Shown: one piece after another, positions 44,726 through 56,350 of the stretch
Layout: every line of letters begins with the position of its first letter
How positions within the stretch are numbered: position 1 is the stretch's first letter
Assembly: GCA_030144725.1 (NCBI GenBank)
Contig: JASKMD010000008.1
Span: 6,079,976-6,143,975, forward strand
Reading direction: 5' to 3'
Source of the DNA: Haematococcus lacustris
Taxonomy: Eukaryota > Chlorophyta > Chlorophyceae > Chlamydomonadales > Haematococcaceae
Length of the DNA: 64,000 bases
The notes under the pieces: model-generated
Databases searched by the model: none
Told to the model about the DNA's origin: nothing
The model's input: only the letters and a program-made list of their open reading frames with translations
Program-made: the position numbers and the translations under genes

Positions 44726-47700
44726 ATGCATCGGCTAGAGACCTCCAGCCCTGGCTTGCAGCAATTTGCTTCAACGCTGCCGACGATCATCAAGTCCATC
44801 CCATGGCACGAGCCTTTGCCCAGGGAAGAGCGCAGCCCACTTTGGGGCGTCCTGTCAAACGTGAGTGGGGCTGCATGCACTCCCCGATGCCCAGGCTGGG
44901 GCCGCGCCCAAGGCCTCATTCCAATGTCCGTGATGCCCCACCCCTCACCCTGCCGCAGTGGGAGTTCTGCTCGGGATGCCGCTTTCGGAGCTTCATTCCG
45001 GACACGGAGGCGAGCCCGACTGTTTTGCACCAAACTTCACAGCGGACAGCACCCCCTGTCTTAGCCTATGTGCCTGATCTTCACGCCATGCCTGTTGCTC
45101 ATACGCGCAGCACATGCACTTCTCGTGCATCAAGCATGAACCGAGCGCAGCAGCCAAGGTGAAGCAGGTTTCGAGGTGGTCATGCCCAATGCCCATTTGG
45201 GAGCTTGCACAGCAACTCCCCAATTGTTTACGCCTCTCCTGCCTGATCTGTTCGTATGTTCAGCCACATGAATGTGCCATGTTCACATGTTACACATGTG
45301 CTTGCTTATCTGAATGGTGTGACTTGCATGCCCAGGTTTCTGTGGGATGCTACATGCGCCCCTCCATGTGCCGCATGTGCTCCCTGGGTCCAGATGCCTC
45401 CCCTGAACAGCGGGCACGCTGCAGCGTGTGTGAAGCCTGCCAAGTGGTGAGGGTGCTGCGCTAGGGGTTTGCCACCACCCTCCCTGTGCATTTGAATCCC
45501 ATGCATGAGTACATGCTACCCCACTGGTTACGCTTTCGCTTTCACCCTTGTGCACGATCCCCGTTTGCTCAGACCCCTTTGATATGTGTTGCCCCTGGTA
45601 ATGGTGCTGTGGCTGAGAGAGGGTGGGGTGAGGTGAGGTGGGTTGGGGTGAGGTCCATGGCTCTTTTCACTGCACCTGTCATCACCCTCTGCACTCCCTT
45701 GTGCACATGCATCGCTGCCAATCACCGCAGGCCGTGTCCCTGTTGGGGTGACTGCAGGAAGGGAACACACTCAACACTCCATCCATGCACGCCCACCAGG
45801 AAGGGCTCAGTCTTGCTTCCTGTCTTTCATGCAGGCAGCACCCAATAAAAAGCAGCCCTGCCGTGCAGACGACCCTGAGCACACTCAGTATGGGGCGCTG
45901 GAAGGAAGCATGCAGGCGTGCGCGCCCCCCATGCCGCCTGGTCTGTTCCCGGGCTGGAAATCCCGCATCATGACCCTGGAGGCTAAGGCGGACAAGGTGC
46001 CCCTGGGGCAGTGGGTGGCGGGCAGGGCAGGGCGCCAACAGCGTCTGTAGGCAGGTAGCAGCTGTGAACAGCAAAAGCAACAGATAGCGGCAGTCAGCAG
46101 TCAACAGAGAATGAAGGAGCCAACCTCCCGAAGCCTCTCACTCTGCTCACACTATGGCCCGCCTCTAGTCACGGGAACCCGCCCCTGTGCTGAGTTGTCC
46201 AGCCCCTGCTGCTGCCCTGACCCACCCCCACCTACCTGAACCATCTGCCTGTGCCCGCCCACCTCACCCGCCCTACCCTGTTTCACCCCTGAGGCCCCCC
46301 ATTCTGAGTCCTGCCCTGTCCTTCCCGTGCCCTCTGCTGCAGCACTGGTTCATGGAGTGCCCCGGCTGCCTCCAGTATACAGACGTGGATCGGCCTGAAA
46401 AGGGCGCAGCCTGGATGGCCAAGCACGTGGCCCAGTGCCCAGTGGCGCCGCTCAGCTGGCGCTTTGGATGGCAGCCGCAGCAGCAGGGGGACCCCTTGCT
46501 GCCCCCCAAGGAGTACCTGGCTACGTGCCTGGAGAGAATCAAGGTGGGGGCTTGGTAGCGGGCACGGTGGGGCAAGGTGGAACCAAGCTGTGTAGCTGGG
46601 CGCAGCACTGCACTGCACTAAACTGCACTGAACTGCACTGCACTGGATGTGGCGATGCCCAATTGCCATACAAGGCTGGTGGCTCAACAGCTCTTCAACC
46701 ACCGGCATTATCAAACAACAATGAGAACAAGTGCGGGAGGGGAGGGCACAAAGGTTGAGGTGGGGTCAGGACCAGGGCTGCTGGGGGGTGGCCGGCTCTG
46801 CTGCTGCTGCTGCTGCCCCTGGTGCGTGTGATCATCATGTTCGCCTGACGGCCTGAGTGGTCCAGGGTCAGGGTTAAGGTCCACCCGACCTAACGAGGGT
46901 TAGGGTTGGGCAGAGGGATGTGCTGCCCTCCCGTGAAGAATGTGTTGCAGGGTGTAGGGTGTAGGGTCTGGGCCGATGCTGCTGCTGCTGCTGCTGCTGC
47001 TGCTTCCCCTCGTACTCGCCACCAAAGGAAGTGCAAAGGGCGGGTTAGGGTCAGGGTCAGGGTGAAGGTTCTGGGTTAGCCTGGGTTGGAGTGGGTTGGG
47101 AGCCACCCTAGCCTTAGCCCTAACCCTAACCCTTGTGGTTGCGGCCAAGGGAGGAGCGTAAGGCTGTCATGACGAGCCCCACAGCTGAGCCGGGTGGGTG
47201 AGGCTGGGACTGGCTGAGCTCAGGTGCCCTGCAGCACACATGGCGGCTGTGCACGCCTCAACTCCCTCGCCCCACATAGGCCCTGTGCAGGCTGTAGTGG
47301 CAGGCTCCTGATCACCCCTCTGTCCATCCTGTCAGCCATGTCGGCAGCCACCGCCTGCGCTGCTGATGACGGTGACTGCAGTCGGAGTTCCAGGACAACA
47401 ACAAGTTCTTCAGCCTGACAAAGTGAGGCCAGTGCCCCTCCCCCTCCCCCTCCCCCTCCCCCTCCCCCTCCCCCTCCCCCTCCCCCTCCCCCTCCCCCTC
47501 CCCCTCCCCCTCCCCCTCCCCCTCCCCCTCCCCCTCCCCCTCCCCCTCCCCCTCCCCCTCCCCCTCCCCCTCCCCCTCCCCCTCCCTGCTGCCCTAACCC
47601 CTGCTGCCCTGCCCTGCTGCTGCCCTGCTACTGCTCTGCAGGGAGGTGGTGCTGAAGGCGCACACCCTGCTGGCCACCCTGGTATGGGAGGGCCAGCTGC

Positions 47701-47939
47701 AGCTGGGGGACGAGCTGCCGCCACAGGCTGCGCTGGCCTGGCTGGAGGCCGTGGCCACGAGCCAGTCGCGGCCGCGCTCAGGGGGGATGCAGCGCTACAG
47801 CCTGCCACAGCTGGCCCCTGCCCAGGTGGGTCCAGGGGGAGGGAGGGGGGGGGTGAGGAGGGCGAGGCGGGTAGCCCTTCGTCGTCAAGTACTGACTCAT
47901 GAGACTAGAGATGTTGCCCTACTGCTCATGACATTGCTG

Positions 47940-48034
<95 letters not shown>

Positions 48035-51000
48035 GTTGATGTTAGGGTTAGGGTTAGCCTTGGTGAGCCTGGTGAAGCTGACTTGGTACAGCAAGGCTGG
48101 TAGACACATGCAGGGTCCTGGCGCACCCCCTGGCCACAGCTTGCTGAGCTGTGCTTTGCTGACACGGCCTGAGCCCTGCTGACTGCCCCCCTGGCCTGTC
48201 CTCTCTCCCCGCCCAGGCACCCTCTCCCAATCCAGCACCTGGACCCCAGCCGCCCGCGGCCCCTGCCCCCCCACCCCCCCAGCCTCCAGCCCCTGCCGCC
48301 GTAGGCCTAGCCCCCCAGGGCGCCCCCCGCATCAGCATCAAACTACGCAAACCCAGCGCCGCTATGAACGCAGCCGCCTCCCCTCCTTGGCAGGAACCCA
48401 GCAATGGGGCAGGGGGGACGGCAGGGGTGGGGTCAGGAGGGGCGTGGGAGTGGGGGCCTGGAGCAGGGCCAGGACACGGTGCAGCAGCAGGAGCGCTAGG
48501 GGCAGGAGGGGCAGGGCCAGGGGGCTATGGTGGGCAGGGGGTGGGCACAGGGGGCAGTGGCGGGACTGGGGCCATGCTGGGCAGTGGCATGGCTGCATGG
48601 ACTGATGCAAGGCAGGCAGCAGGCCGGGCTGCCCCACCCCCCTCACTGCCTGCAGCTTCTGGGCAAGGTCAGTGGCCGGGAGGGTGGCCGGGGGGGGAGG
48701 CAGGGGCAGCGCCCTACAAGGAGCTGCCCCAATGGCCTGGGGAGGTGCGGGAGGCCGGGCCGGCAGCGCACAGGGGCATGGGGCAGGGGCAGGGCATGGG
48801 GCAGGGCATGGGGCAGGGCATGGGGCAGGGCATGGGGCAGGGCATGGGGCAGGGGCAGGGCATGGGGCAGGGCATGGGGCAGGGGCAGGGCATGGGGCAG
48901 GGCATGGGGCAGGGCATGGGGCAGGGGCAGGGCATGGGGCAGGGGCAGGGCATGGTCCACTGGCAGGGTCAGGGTCAGGGTGCCCTGCCCAGCATGAGCT
49001 ACACAGCAGCTGTCCCCCACTATGGGTCAGGGGCACCGCCTGCAGGCAGCCACTGGCAGCCAGCACCAGCACCAGGCCACAGCCAGGGGCCTGCAGGCAC
49101 CGCGCAGCCTCAAGGCCGCCTGACCAGCAGCAGCAGCAGCAGCTACCTCGCAGCCATGCCCACCCCAGGTGCCGGCACGCCCGGTGGGCAGCAGGCGGGG
49201 AAGCTGTCCTCAGGCCCAGCAGTGGGCTCAGCAGAAGCTGCTGCCGCCGCCGCCGCCGCCGCTGCAGCGGTGGGTGAGGTGCCGGGCTCTCTGGGTGTCT
49301 CCTGGCAGTCTGGTGCAGCAAGCTGGGAGGCAGGGGCTGGGGCTGTGTCAGGCGCAGGCGGGGTGCCCCGCTCTGCATCCTCCTCCCTGCCCTCGCCCCA
49401 AGCTGCTGCCACACTGGGTATGGGGTACAGGGCAGCTTCGCCCATGGTTGGCCCTGGGGCTGCTGTGCCCGCCATTGCGGCTGCATCCGTGCCCGCCATC
49501 CCTGCTGCTGCTGCTGCTGCTGCTGCTGGCTACCTCAGCCCAGTCTCTGCCATTCCAGCTGTCGGCGTCCCTGGCCTGACGCCCGGCTGCTCTCTCGTCC
49601 GGGTGCCTGCGGCTGTTGCAGCCTCAGCGCCCAACCACCACAACCACCCCAACCACCGCCCCGTCAGCCCCGCCCCGCTGACCACCCAGCCAGCTCACCG
49701 TCGTGGCCCAGGCACCCAGGCCCAAGCTGCCTCCAGGGCTGTGGGCATGAAGCGAGACGCCAGTGGGGCTGTTGTGGCGGGCGCTGCAGGCAGCACGGGG
49801 GGTCCTGGGGGTGCGCCCCAGCTGCCTCCCCTCAGCTCCACAGCCCAGGTGCAGGTGGGTGTGACCGCGGTGGGCATCACACCTGTCGCCCCTGTGGCCG
49901 CAGTGACGCCAGCAGCAGTGGTGCCGCCAGCAGCAGTGGCGTCAGCAGGGGCAGGGGGGGCGGTGCGAGGCGCTGGGGGCGGAGGGATAGCCCCTGCTGC
50001 CGCCCCTGCTGCTGCCCCTGGCCTTGCTGCCCTTGCCCCTGCTGCTGCCCCTGTCCCTGTGGCAGCCCGCCCTGCGCACCGGGAGCTTGCAGGCCTGGGC
50101 AACCGGGACAGTGCTGGGGCTAAGGAGGGGGAGGGCAGGGCAGATGGGGGGGTGGGGCGGGCGGTAGGGCCCAGGGAGGCACGGGCAGGGGCAGGTGCTG
50201 GGGGAGGGGGAGTGCAGGGAGGGCTGGCTGCAAGGGGCAGCCAGAGTCAGGTCCAGAGCCAGCCAGCTTCGCAGCTCAGCCCTGAGGAGGTGGCTATGCG
50301 GCAGCTGAGGTATCAGCAGCACTGGGCAAGGTACCAGGCCAAGGCCAGAGAGAGGGCGCTGCAGGCTAAGCAGCCGGCTGCAGGGTCAGCCCCGGAAGGG
50401 CAGCAGACGAACACACAGCAGCAGCAGGAGCAGACGGAGCAGGGGCAGCAGCAGGCAGGGGGGCAGCAGCAGGCAGGGGAGCAGCAGCAGGCAGGGGAGC
50501 AGCAGCAGGCTGGGGAGCAGCAGCAGCAGGGCGAGCATAACTTGGAGGAGCAGCAGAGAGTGAGACTTGGTGGGATGCCAGGGCAAGTGGGAGGGGTGCC
50601 CGGGGCCATGGCTGAGCAGACTCCGGCGCAGCAGCAGACTGATGTCCAGGACAGGGAGCAGGAGCAGGGGGTGGGGCAGGAGCAGGGGCAGGGGCAGGAG
50701 CAGTCCCCTCCCCTGCTGCTGCCACTGCCCGCATCTGCCCACACTAGCAATGTGTCGGCTGTGGTTCCCTCTGCTGATGTAGCCAAGGCAGCACCTGTGC
50801 CACCGCTGCAATGTCAGGCACCACCACCGCAGCAGCAGCAGCAGCAACAACTGGGGGAGCAATCGCAGCAGCAGCAGCAGCCAGGGGAGGTCAATCAGGT
50901 TGGGTCAGACCCTTGCCAGCCAACTGCTTCCGCATCCCATCAGCAGCTGGCCTGGTCGCTGACACAGCAGCAGCAGCAGCAGCAGCAGGGTGGACATGGA

Positions 51001-51546
51001 GCACCCCAGGGTCTTGCTGCACACCAGCAGAGGCAGCATGTGGCACAGCAGCAGGGGTGGCAAGGGCAGCAGGGGGCGGGGCAGCAACACCCTAGCCAAG
51101 GTGGTGTTGGCCTGGCTCAGGGGCAACAGGGGTTTGGGGGGCAATACAGGCGTGCTCCTACACACCAGGGCCCGCCTGCTCTGCCTCAAGCTCACCCAGT
51201 ATCAGGACTGCCCTCAACAGCCCACACCTTGCCTCAGGCTGTGCCCGCCTTGCCAGGGCAGCAGGCTGCGTCAGGGGGTCATGTGCCTCTGCTGCCTGCC
51301 CAGGGCCAGCCACAACACACCCACAGCCTTGCCCCTCCTGGCCTCCATCACCAGTGGCCGTCTGCTCTCCTTCACCACGCTCAGCCACAGCAGCCACAGG
51401 GCAACCAGCAGCAGGGGTATGCATACCAGTCGCACCACCACCATCACCAGCAGGCCGTGAAGTCCGCTGGGCCGCTTGCAGGACACCCCATGCAGCCAGG
51501 CCACCCAGGTGCATCAGACTGGAACCTGACAATCCAGCCATCTTAA
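44726..51546 (+). CDS. Unrecognised Cys-rich N-terminal, Gln/Gly/Ala-rich C-terminal protein, about 1424 aa
   Basis: Nine exons: 44726-44860, 44959-45021 (donor uncertain), 45111-45158, 45336-45446, 45835-45996, 46343-46543, 47382-47422, 47642-47825 and 48217-51546 (stop TAA). The first about 240 residues carry spaced Cys/His groups suggesting zinc binding: [44 protein letters not shown] and [17 protein letters not shown] short ordered stretch follows ([20 protein letters not shown]). The last exon codes for 1109 residues of Pro, then GMGQ repeats (48777-48960), poly-Ala, and poly-Gln tracts. Such composition is common in nuclear co-regulators and condensate-forming proteins, but no family was recognised, so no function is assigned. 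TGTAA lies at 51791. Confidence 0.7.
46860..47140. repeat. Scattered telomere-like motifs in an intron
   Basis: GGGTTAGGGTT near 46897, GGGTTAGGGTCAGGGTCAGGG near 47042 and CCCTAACCCTAACCC near 47118 lie in the intron 46544-47381 of the Cys-rich gene. Confidence 0.75.
47441..47586. repeat. CCCCCT hexamer array in an intron
   Basis: About 24 copies of CCCCCT start 18 bp after the donor at 47423, inside the intron 47423-47641. Confidence 0.95.
47941..48056. repeat. CAGGCT hexamer array followed by telomere-like TTAGGG units
   Basis: About 15 CAGGCT units, one with a CGGGCT variant, then GTTAGGGTTAGGGTTAG (48040-48056). The block lies in the intron 47826-48216. Confidence 0.9.
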
Positions 51547-52103
51547 AGCTAGCCCTGCTGGATGGGGCTGTTGACCAAGCACGGCTGCAGCTGAGTGGCT
51601 GAGACCATGTCAGCAGATCTGGTGGGAGGGCAGCAAGGGGCCACGCCCAATGCTACCCTCCTCCCTTCATGCACGCTCCCTGGCTTCAGGCAGAGCTCTA
51701 GGCGGTGCCCCCAAACAAGACACATATATGGGCAGTACTTTCACGCAATTTGGCTGATAACACGACCGTCAGGTATTCAGTAGCCAAGAATGTAAGAATT
51801 GCTGGTCGGATGACCAGTGCTGGTTGCATGACTTACGCCCTTGCGTCGATAGGGTTGCTCAGGTCACTGCCAGATAGATTTACTAATCTGCGTGCTTCGC
51901 AGTTATTATTTGTGTGTTTCACATCCCCGGATAGATGATTTTGTCAGCTATGCGGTGCAGCTTGTATCATTAAGTACTGTGCAGTGTGCTGAGTGCTATG
52001 GTGGCTCAAATCTTGACATTCAAATTAATGCCAGTTTTGCTCATGCGGGCCTCGTCGCGAGAGACCACCGCGACCGACCTGGCCCAGGAGCACCAGCACA
52101 CAG
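51547..52103. other. Spacer downstream of the Cys-rich gene
   Basis: It contains the candidate polyadenylation signal at 51791 and a relatively AT-rich stretch (51720-52040). No gene was recognised. Confidence 0.5.
51791..51795 (+). terminator. Candidate TGTAA polyadenylation signal of the Cys-rich gene
   Basis: TGTAA on the sense strand, 245 nt below the stop codon at 51546, in the expected range for volvocine 3' UTRs. Confidence 0.55.
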
Positions 52104-52811
52104 TCAGGGCCAGTCGCCGCAGTGAAATCGACTCACATGGCACGCCGCACCGATGTAATGACGCCCCTCCACCCATGCTCGGAAATATACAAGGCTGCTG
52201 CATTGCTTGACCCCTTCGTGAGCAGTACTGATGATTGGGCCACACTGCAAGGCCTCATAAGGTGTGTAGGCCATTGCTATGTTACCTTGCTTGACATGTT
52301 GGGTCCGATCCCTCACGCCCGCCTTGCGCTTGCGTGTCGAGCACGTGTCCAGCTCCGCTGTAGCCCCCTGCTGCTCAGCTGGAGGGGTGAGCAGCTCAGG
52401 GGATGCACCAGCACCAGCTGCCAGCTGCTGACAGGGGGGGGGCAGCTTAGGGGTAGCACCGGCACCGGCACCTGCCTCTTGCTCATCCCCATCCAGGCTC
52501 GCTAGTGTGTTGCGAATGTGGGCCATGACAAGACCCTTCAGCTTGGGCTTCAACCACCCCTTCATGACCTCCTGCTGGTGGAAGCGAAGGTAGGCTTGCA
52601 GCTCTCTCACAGATAGCTTGTTAGCCTCCTCGACAGTGGTGTGGCTGTAGTCGCGCCCATCATAAGTAAGAGCATATGCTGCAGCCAGTCTATGCTGCCC
52701 CTCATGGTCCCCCACATCAACCACCACCTGCCCTACCCTAGTCATGATCAGCATTGCTTGGCCAGAACCAACCCATCCCCGCACCATGTGCCTATGCCCA
52801 CCACCTCCCAA
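52104..52811 (-). CDS. ORF fragment with a SAP-like motif
   Basis: The reading frame is open from near the CCCAG array to a stop at 52104. An acceptor-like AGGGTAGGGCAG precedes [20 protein letters not shown], so an exon may begin near 52730. The segment [20 protein letters not shown] then [18 protein letters not shown] has the leucine and lysine pattern of a SAP DNA-binding helix pair, followed by a Gly/Ala/Pro-rich linker and a basic RKRKAG. No start, promoter or full domain is identifiable. It lies among mobile-element remnants and may be a transposon-borne ORF. Function unknown. Confidence 0.45.
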   Translation of the reverse strand: MGGGGHRHMVRGWVGSGQAMLIMTRVGQVVVDVGDHEGQHRLAAAYALTYDGRDYSHTTVEEANKLSVRELQAYLRFHQQEVMKGWLKPKLKGLVMAHIRNTLASLDGDEQEAGAGAGATPKLPPPCQQLAAGAGASPELLTPPAEQQGATAELDTCSTRKRKAGVRDRTQHVKQGNIAMAYTPYEALQCGPIISTAHEGVKQCSSLVYFRAWVEGRHYIGAACHVSRFHCGDWP

Positions 52812-52842
52812 TCTCTACCGGCCCCGGCTCCCTAATCTCTCC

Positions 52843-54123
52843 AGCCCAGCCCAGCCCAGCCCAGCCCAGCCCAGCCCAGCCCAGCCCAGCCCAGCCCAGC
52901 CCAGCCCAGCCCAGCCCAGCCCAGCCCAGCCCAGCCCAGCCCAGCCCAGCCCAGCCCAGCCCAGCCCAGCCCAGCCCAGCCCAGCCCAGCCCAGCCCAGC
53001 CCAGCCCAGCCCAGCCCAGCCCAGCCCAGCCCAGCCCAGCCCAGCCCAGCCCAGCCCAGCCCAGCCCAGCCCAGCCCAGCCCAGCCCAGCCCAGCCCAGC
53101 CCAGCCCAGCCCAGCCCAGCCCAGCCCAGCCCAGCCCAGCCCAGCCCAGCCCAGCCCAGCCCAGCCCAGCCCAGCCCAGCCCAGCCCAGCCCAGCCCAGC
53201 CCAGCCCAGCCCAGCCCAGCCCAGCCCAGCCCAGCCCAGCCCAGCCCAGCCCAGCCCAGCCCAGCCCAGCCCAGCCCAGCCCAGCCCAGCCCAGCCCAGC
53301 CCAGCCCAGCCCAGCCCAGCCCAGCCCAGCCCAGCCCAGCCCAGCCCAGCCCAGCCCAGCCCAGCCCAGCCCAGCCCAGCCCAGCCCAGCCCAGCCCAGC
53401 CCAGCCCAGCCCAGCCCAGCCCAGCCCAGCCCAGCCCAGCCCAGCCCAGCCCAGCCCAGCCCAGCCCAGCCCAGCCCAGCCCAGCCCAGCCCAGCCCAGC
53501 CCAGCCCAGCCCAGCCCAGCCCAGCCCAGCCCAGCCCAGCCCAGCCCAGCCCAGCCCAGCCCAGCCCAGCCCAGCCCAGCCCAGCCCAGCCCAGCCCAGC
53601 CCAGCCCAGCCCAGCCCAGCCCAGCCCAGCCCAGCCCAGCCCAGCCCAGCCCAGCCCAGCCCAGCCCAGCCCAGCCCAGCCCAGCCCAGCCCAGCCCAGC
53701 CCAGCCCAGCCCAGCCCAGCCCAGCCCAGCCCAGCCCAGCCCAGCCCAGCCCAGCCCAGCCCAGCCCAGCCCAGCCCAGCCCAGCCCAGCCCAGCCCAGC
53801 CCAGCCCAGCCCAGCCCAGCCCAGCCCAGCCCAGCCCAGCCCAGCCCAGCCCAGCCCAGCCCAGCCCAGCCCAGCCCAGCCCAGCCCAGCCCAGCCCAGC
53901 CCAGCCCAGCCCAGCCCAGCCCAGCCCAGCCCAGCCCAGCCCAGCCCAGCCCAGCCCAGCCCAGCCCAGCCCAGCCCAGCCCAGCCCAGCCCAGCCCAGC
54001 CCAGCCCAGCCCAGCCCAGCCCAGCCCAGCCCAGCCCAGCCCAGCCCAGCCCAGCCCAGCCCAGCCCAGCCCAGCCCAGCCCAGCCCAGCCCAGCCCAGC
54101 CCAGCCCAGCCCAGCCCAGCCCA
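52843..54123. repeat. CCCAG pentanucleotide array, 1.28 kb
   Basis: About 256 perfect CCCAG units on the plus strand, decaying into AGACC variants to 54157. All frames are open through it, producing spurious Pro-Ser-Gln-Ala or Leu-Gly-Trp-Ala ORFs. Confidence 0.98.
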
Positions 54124-54158
54124 GATTAGACCAGATTAGACCAGACCAGACCAGACCG

Positions 54159-54541
54159 TGCCAGCCAGTGCGGGCATGATGTGGTGCCCGGTAGTGGCCA
54201 CATGCAGCTAGGAAGCCACACGGCCAGCAGCCACAAAGGCTGGGCCCAGCACTCCCCTGCATGCCAAGCACACCAAGCCCACCAAGGCAGCTGAGCCTAC
54301 CCAGCCTACCAAGGACAAAGGCAAAGCCAAGGGCTGCCACAGCCAAGCCAGCACTGCAGCAAGGCAGGTAGGTAGACAGGGTTGCAATTCAGCATTGAAC
54401 ATGCAGCGCATTGGGAAGAGCAAATGGCGCCTGCTGGAGCTGTGCTGGTGGCCAAACCTGCCTGAGCTGCCTGGGCTACAAGCTAGTGCGAGACAAGCCA
54501 CCCAAAGCCAATGAGCAGCAGCCTCCTGCTGAGGCGCTGTA
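54159..54541 (+). pseudogene. Decayed C-terminus of a Fanzor family B protein
   Basis: GTGCCAGCCAGTGCGGGCATGATGTGG.. aligns with 55910-55945. The same Lys/Pro linker then appears (AAAGGCAAAGCCAAGG), then a broken form of the DRDCNAALNMQRIG region (CAATTCAGCATTGAACATGC near 54382) and ..GGGCTACAAGCTAGTGCGAG. Stop codons and frame changes interrupt it. The upstream part is missing; the CCCAG array lies in its place. Confidence 0.75.
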
Positions 54542-54639
54542 GTGTGTCACGTGATAAGATGTTCCTAGACATGATAGTGCGTTGCAGAGGATAAGGAGTC
54601 ACTTCCGCACAGTCACGCTCATGGTTGTGACAAATGTGT

Positions 54640-54840
54640 GCCCCCACTTAGCTGTCATCAGCTTACATCAGTGCAGGCTTGTCGTGTCAATTCTAGGCTA
54701 CAGCCCTGCCGCAGTGGTCAGGCAACAGTGTTACTGCAAGGCGCCTGTGCCATGTGTGTGGGAGGTACTCCATACACTAAAAGACCACCCCCTAGTGATG
54801 GACCTGACTCTGCCTTTGCGTGGGGTTTGTTGTTTGCTGA
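54640..54840 (+). ncRNA. Fanzor family B 3' non-coding block, candidate guide-RNA region
   Basis: Conserved order with 56365-56616 and 15075-15230: AGCTGTCATCAGCTTACATC, AATTCTAGGCTACAGCCCTG, GGTCAGGCAACAGTGT, ACTCCATACA and CCCCCTAGTGATGGAC. In characterised Fanzor loci the guide (omega) RNA is encoded from the end of the ORF to the element's 3' end, so position argues for a guide-RNA scaffold. This is inference. Confidence 0.4.
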
Positions 54841-55626
54841 GCCATTGAGGGAGGTGCTGGCGGGTGTCAGCAGTGCATACTATGTGATGCTGACCATGTT
54901 GCATGGACCTGTGCAGACCACACCCCCATCAAGACATGACCTGCAGGCTCCTTGTGTAGGAGATACTGTGAGGTGTGTCACCTCCCCAGCTGCACATATG
55001 TAGCTGCAGCTGCAGAACTGCTTGCCATCTGGTCTTTTGATGTCAAGATGGTTGAGTGCTGACCCCAGATTTGGCTGCATGTGCCACTGAGTAGAGCACA
55101 TTGGGTGCAATAGCTGCAGCGGAGGTTGTCTCCCCTTGTTCTCTCATACTCCCTATGGAAGTTTTGTGAGGCCAAGTCAAAGACGTGTCCTTGCACCTGG
55201 TGCCCCTCGTACGCCTGGTGCTTGTTGAGCTGAGACGCAATCATACAGCAACAGCCTATGTGTGACCTGCCTGCCCTGCCCTTGTGGCTGATGCTTCTTG
55301 CAGATCAGTTCTTGCAGACGATTGCATACATCACTCAACTATATGCTCCTGCATACAACCCTCATAGTCGTCAGTGGTTCTAGTGTTAGTTGCGAGAGTG
55401 GGAGTCATGAGAGTAGGGCCTGCTTGCATGCATCCCTCAGCATGGCTGTGAAGGGGCGGGGCGGCTAAGGCCAGTGGATGTCACGGACCCTCCCAGTGCA
55501 GCTGGCTTGTGGTGCCCCGTGATGAACCTCCAAGGCTGAGTTATACCGTAGTAGTTGATTGTGCCATGCCTAACCTGGTGTCACCATGTCAGCCACCATG
55601 TGTGTGCCTTGTGTGCATGGCTGCAG
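54841..55626. other. Spacer between the two Fanzor family B copies
   Basis: A minus-strand ORF (55244-54978, with YERTRGDNLRCSYCTQCALL) is open but unrecognised. GGCTGAGTTATACCGTA at 55534-55550 recurs with one mismatch at 56612-56628. Confidence 0.4.
55534..55550. repeat. 17-bp direct repeat left of the Fanzor family B copy
   Basis: GGCTGAGTTATACCGTA; partner at 56612-56628 with one mismatch. It could be a target-site duplication, although the first 5 bases also look like an element end (GGCTG). Confidence 0.5.
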
Positions 55627-56350
55627 TTGGAGGAGGACATGGCGGAGTTGTCCATGAAGCGCCACAAGCGTGCCAAGCAGCTGGTGGTCTTCTTTGGCGC
55701 TGCTACCATTGGCACTGCGAGGAAGGTGGTGTGCAGGCCCAGGGGCACAGACCAGCAGCGGGGCAGGGTGGTGCTAGTGGATGAGCACCGCACCAGCCGG
55801 ATCAGCTCAGCAGTGAATGGCAAGCAGCCCTGTGAGGAGGAGCTGGACAAACTCAGTGCCACCAGCAGAAAGGGTGGAACCCCGCCTGGTGTGCCCAGCC
55901 TGGAGCCAGGAGCGTGGCCAGCCAGTGCGGGGCATGATGTGGTGCCCTGTAGTGGCCCCCCGCAAGCCCCCACAGGCCCCGCGCAGCAGCCAGGCAGCCA
56001 CACAGCCAGCAGCCTCAGAGCCAGGGCCCAGCACTCCCCCTCCAGCGAAGCGCAGCAAGCCGGCAGCTGAGCCAGCCAAGCCCACCAAGGGCAAAGGCAA
56101 GGGCAAGGCTGCCACAGCCAAGCCAACACCACAGCCAGGCAGGTGGCTGGACAGAGACTGCAATGCAGCATTGAACATGCAGCGCATTGGTGAGAGCAGG
56201 TGGCGGCCGCTGGAGCTGTGCTACTGGCCAGACCAGGGAGCTCTGCCAGCCAAGGGCAAGGAGTACCCTGGCCTGGGCTACAAGCGGGTGCGAGACAATC
56301 CCCCCAAGGCCCAGGAGCAGCAGCAACAGCAGCCTGCTGAGGCACAGTAG
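55627..56350 (+). pseudogene. Fanzor family B, 3' exon only (RuvC-II/III region), one frameshift
   Basis: An acceptor GGCTGCAG precedes LEEDMAELSMKRHKRAKQLV at 55627. Then come VVFFGAATIG (RuvC-II region with no Glu) and VVLVDEHRTSRISS (DExRTS motif). After a frame change near 55830-55850 the sequence continues with SVPPAERVEPRLVCPAWS, VRGMMWCPV, a long Lys/Pro linker, WLDRDCNAALNMQRIGE (RuvC-III Asp) and ELCYWPDQGALPAKGKEY, ending at TAG 56350. It aligns with the family A protein (VFLGAGNF, VIVDEFRTSR, VPPAGQVNQRLVRPAWS), which shows the two are relatives. N-terminal exons including RuvC-I are absent, so it is a remnant. Unlike the family A copy it retains the RuvC-III Asp. Confidence 0.85.

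Noticed and set aside
47366..47902. Pro-Leu repeat protein on the plus strand (and Gly-Arg on minus)
   Set aside because: The CCCCCT array lies in an intron; exons 47382-47422 and 47642-47825 explain the coding around it.
48643..49020. Opposite-strand frame rich in MPCPMPC
   Set aside because: It is the antisense shadow of the GMGQ repeats in the last exon of the Cys-rich gene.
52744..54346. 460-500-codon frames of Pro-Ser-Gln-Ala or Leu-Gly-Trp-Ala repeats
   Set aside because: They are read-through of the CCCAG array.
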